From Mycoplasmoidaceae bacterium (GTDB lineage: Bacteria > Bacillota_I > Bacilli_A > Mycoplasmatales > Mycoplasmoidaceae): a DNA stretch of 17,532 nt. Within the stretch, counting starts at the first letter, position 1; each line of letters opens with the position of its first letter. Below, one piece after another: positions 17,102-17,532 of this stretch. The notes below the pieces were generated by a model, which saw nothing but the letters and a program-made list of their open reading frames with translations, was not told where the DNA came from and searched no databases. The stretch is from contig JAKSVP010000015.1 of the NCBI GenBank assembly GCA_024427265.1, forward strand, positions 1 to 17,532, given 5' to 3'. The translations under genes were made by a program, and so were the position numbers.

Positions 17102-17532
17102 ATGAGCTATTACATTAAGCAATTAGAACATAACACATATAACCATTACAAATATCATTACTTAGATCATATCAATGCAGTAATTGATATTAGGCAAAAC
17201 TATTGGTCTTTTGCCATAGATCTTTTTAGCATTAACGATTTCAAACTACCAGTTAGTTCATTAGCTGGTGATTTGCAATTACCATATCAACTTGTGCAAA
17301 ATATTGCTTTCAATTTAAATAGCGATCAATCTCGTGCAAAAGAGTCAGTTAAATACAATAAAGAATATTGTCGTATATATAGTGGCTACTTTGATGTTGA
17401 CATAAGTCAAAATGATTTTTTTAAACAAGATTTACAAGATATGAAACTTAACTTTGAATTAAGTTTATTTATTGATCCCGAAGCAGCTAAAGGTGCTGGA
17501 ACAGATATAGAGCAAGACGATTTAGATAATTT
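17102..17532 (+). CDS. Unrecognised protein, cut by the window edge
   Basis: An open frame of 143 complete codons that runs off the right end; the 3' part is missing. GGAGAG at 17093-17098 supports the ATG at 17102. The protein starts MSYYIKQLEHNTYNHYKYHY and is rich in Tyr, Asn, Asp and His in its N-terminal part, becoming acidic near the edge (GTDIEQDDLDN). There is no signal peptide and no obvious membrane segment, so a cytosolic protein is likely. Segments such as VIDIRQNYWSFAIDLFSIND suggest a mixed alpha/beta fold. The one Trp in view is UGG rather than UGA. I recognise no family and offer no function. Confidence 0.75.
   Translation, partial: MSYYIKQLEHNTYNHYKYHYLDHINAVIDIRQNYWSFAIDLFSINDFKLPVSSLAGDLQLPYQLVQNIAFNLNSDQSRAKESVKYNKEYCRIYSGYFDVDISQNDFFKQDLQDMKLNFELSLFIDPEAAKGAGTDIEQDDLDN

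Overview
The window is AT-rich and densely packed. It only makes sense if UGA is read as tryptophan: almost every long gene breaks into pieces at in-frame UGA codons that sit at plausible Trp positions, while UAA and UAG still end the genes. This, with the lipoprotein signal, short leaders and overlapping genes, points to a mollicute (Mycoplasma sensu lato or a relative). I cannot name the genus. No rRNA, tRNA, CRISPR array, insertion sequence or phage gene was seen, and no stretch over 300 bases lacks a gene.

Layout. (1) 1-627: a small surface lipoprotein on the plus strand, whose -10 box lies inside a perfect palindrome. (2) 6954 down to 682, minus strand: a six-gene run of lipid kinase, deoD, deoC, phosphohexomutase, tpiA and gpmI, ending in a terminator shared with the lipoprotein gene. 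It links nucleoside salvage (deoD and deoC feed glyceraldehyde 3-phosphate to glycolysis) with sugar-phosphate and triose-phosphate metabolism. (3) 7024-10003, plus strand: galU-galE-glycosyltransferase, joined by 1-nt stop/start overlaps. They would make UDP-glucose, convert it to UDP-galactose and transfer a sugar. (4) 13092 down to 10012, minus strand: ruvX, a TrmR-like methyltransferase and two U32-family proteins, all overlapping. From memory this matches the Bacillus subtilis yrrK/yrrM/yrrN/yrrO order and would make 5-hydroxyuridine then 5-methoxyuridine at the tRNA wobble position. (5) 13119-13847, plus strand: a Sir2 deacylase, divergent from ruvX across 26 bp with almost no leader on either side. 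(6) 16582 down to 13868, minus strand: an MgtA-type P-type ATPase. It is preceded by a short leader holding a 19-codon ORF with a strong Shine-Dalgarno, a hairpin inside that ORF whose loop is complementary to the ORF's own ribosome binding site, and a second hairpin burying the mgtA start codon. (7) 16994 down to 16743, minus strand: an 83-residue ORF carrying a segment like the PLP-lysine region of threonine deaminase, but far too short to be that enzyme. (8) 17102 to the right edge, plus strand: the start of an unrecognised gene.

Convergent genes share bidirectional hairpin terminators that overlap their stop codons, three of them with a similar AAAAGAGG/CCTCTTTT core. The strongest candidate for something undescribed is the mgtA leader; next are the threonine-deaminase-like micro-ORF and the palindrome over the lipoprotein promoter.
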